Assembly (NCBI GenBank): GCA_046729895.1
Contig: JBKPHP010000029.1
Coordinates: 1 to 5,375 of the forward strand
DNA: 5,375 bases
Direction: 5' to 3'
DNA from: DASXBA01 sp046729895
GTDB taxonomy: Bacteria > Actinomycetota > Thermoleophilia > Solirubrobacterales > Thermoleophilaceae
Shown one piece after another: positions 4,876-5,375 of this stretch. The stretch's first letter is position 1; each line of letters opens with the position of its first letter. Below the pieces are notes generated by a model that worked only from the letters and a program-made list of their open reading frames with translations, searched no databases and was not told where the DNA came from. Both the position numbers and the translations under genes were made by a program.

Positions 4876-5375
4876 ATGGGCGCGGAAGCGATCCGCGAGG
4901 CCAACGTCCGCTATCACGACCTCGCGGCCGCCCACTACGACACGAAGTGGGGGATCTCCTACGGCGAGGTTGGCCGTGCCCAGGTGCTCGGCAAGCTCCG
5001 CAAGGCGCTCGGATCGGACGAGCGCTACGGCCGCGCGCTCGAGATCGGGGCGGGCACGGGCTACTTCACCCTCAACCTGGTCCTGGCCGGTGTGGTCGAG
5101 CGGGCGGTGGCCACTGACATCTCGCCCGGGATGCTCCAGGCGCTCTCGAGCTCGGCCGATCGACTCGGAGTCGAGGTCAAGACGGTGCGCTGCGAGGCCA
5201 CGGAGCTGCCGTTCCCGGACGACTCGTTCGACCTCGTGTTCGGCCACGCGGTGCTCCACCACCTACCCGACCCGGGCCGAGCCTTCCACGAGTTCCGCCG
5301 CGTGCTCCGGCCGGGCGGCCGGATCGCCTTCTGTGGCGAGCCGTCCCTCTATGGCGACCGGCTGGCCGAGTTGCC
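4876..5375 (+). CDS. Class I SAM-dependent methyltransferase (3' end missing)
   Basis: The first 166 residues of a Methyltransf_11-type SAM-dependent methyltransferase; the gene continues past the right edge. The N-terminus (ANVRYHDLAAAHYDTKWGIS, 9-28) is a helical lead-in seen in small-molecule methyltransferases. Motif I is LEIGAGTGYF (55-64), the ribose-binding acid is D81 in ATDISPGML, then LPFPDDSFDLVFGHAVLHHLPDP (starting at 111) covers the acidic strand and the following helix, and RRVLRPGGRIAF (141-152) is the typical post-strand-5 segment. The domain is intact up to the edge, where GEPSLYGDRLAEL begins what may be a family-specific C-terminal part. The ATG at 4876 is the only reasonable start; the next Met is at residue 86, inside the fold. 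It diverges from the glucan operon and probably shares its promoter region. Substrate unknown: a sugar, lipid or quinone-like target all remain possible. Confidence 0.88.
   Translation, partial: MGAEAIREANVRYHDLAAAHYDTKWGISYGEVGRAQVLGKLRKALGSDERYGRALEIGAGTGYFTLNLVLAGVVERAVATDISPGMLQALSSSADRLGVEVKTVRCEATELPFPDDSFDLVFGHAVLHHLPDPGRAFHEFRRVLRPGGRIAFCGEPSLYGDRLAEL

Noticed and set aside
4848..4904. N-terminal extension of the operon methyltransferase to ATG 4877 or 4904
   Set aside because: Both would overlap the divergent gene's start codon or coding sequence, lack a Shine-Dalgarno site, and add residues with no family match; the minus-strand -10-like hexamer fits the start at 4847.
1..5375. CRISPR array, insertion sequence, tRNA or rRNA
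   Set aside because: No regularly spaced direct repeats with spacers, no transposase motifs or terminal repeats, and no tRNA cloverleaf or rRNA-like sequence were seen.

Overview
The window is very GC-rich with strongly G/C-biased third codon positions. Its gene content fits a high-GC actinobacterium. The protein styles (a Trp-rich XRE regulator, SD-poor starts, a methyltransferase–GH57–GT4 trio) suggest a deep lineage such as Thermoleophilia, but that placement is inference from remembered family resemblance, not a search.

Layout. Positions 1-404 hold no convincing gene. This stretch contains a GC-rich hairpin (104-121), a large nested inverted repeat that could fold as a branched RNA (151-232), and short tandem repeats carrying small palindromes (262-322). 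Next on the plus strand come an XRE-family helix-turn-helix regulator (405-860) and a six-helix TMEM175/DUF1211-type potassium channel subunit (933-1565). The channel gene runs tail-to-tail into a minus-strand operon and shares its last 34 bases with it.

The minus-strand operon reads, in transcription order: a SAM-dependent methyltransferase (4847-4101), a GH57 alpha-1,4-glucan branching enzyme (4104-2701) and a GT4 glycosyltransferase (2713-1532). Its genes overlap by 4 and 13 bases, so they are almost certainly co-transcribed and translationally coupled. Order and families match the mycobacterial Rv3030-Rv3031-Rv3032 block linked to methylglucose lipopolysaccharide and alpha-glucan synthesis. 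The simplest reading is a pathway in which GT4 extends an alpha-1,4-glucan, GH57 branches or trims it, and the methyltransferase modifies it or its acceptor.

A second class I methyltransferase begins at 4876 on the plus strand and runs off the right edge. It is separated from the operon by about 28 bases. That gap contains two overlapping -10-like hexamers facing opposite ways, which suggests a compact bidirectional promoter feeding (nearly) leaderless messages.

The strongest uncharacterised signals are the nested inverted repeat upstream of the XRE gene and the overlapping divergent -10 elements.
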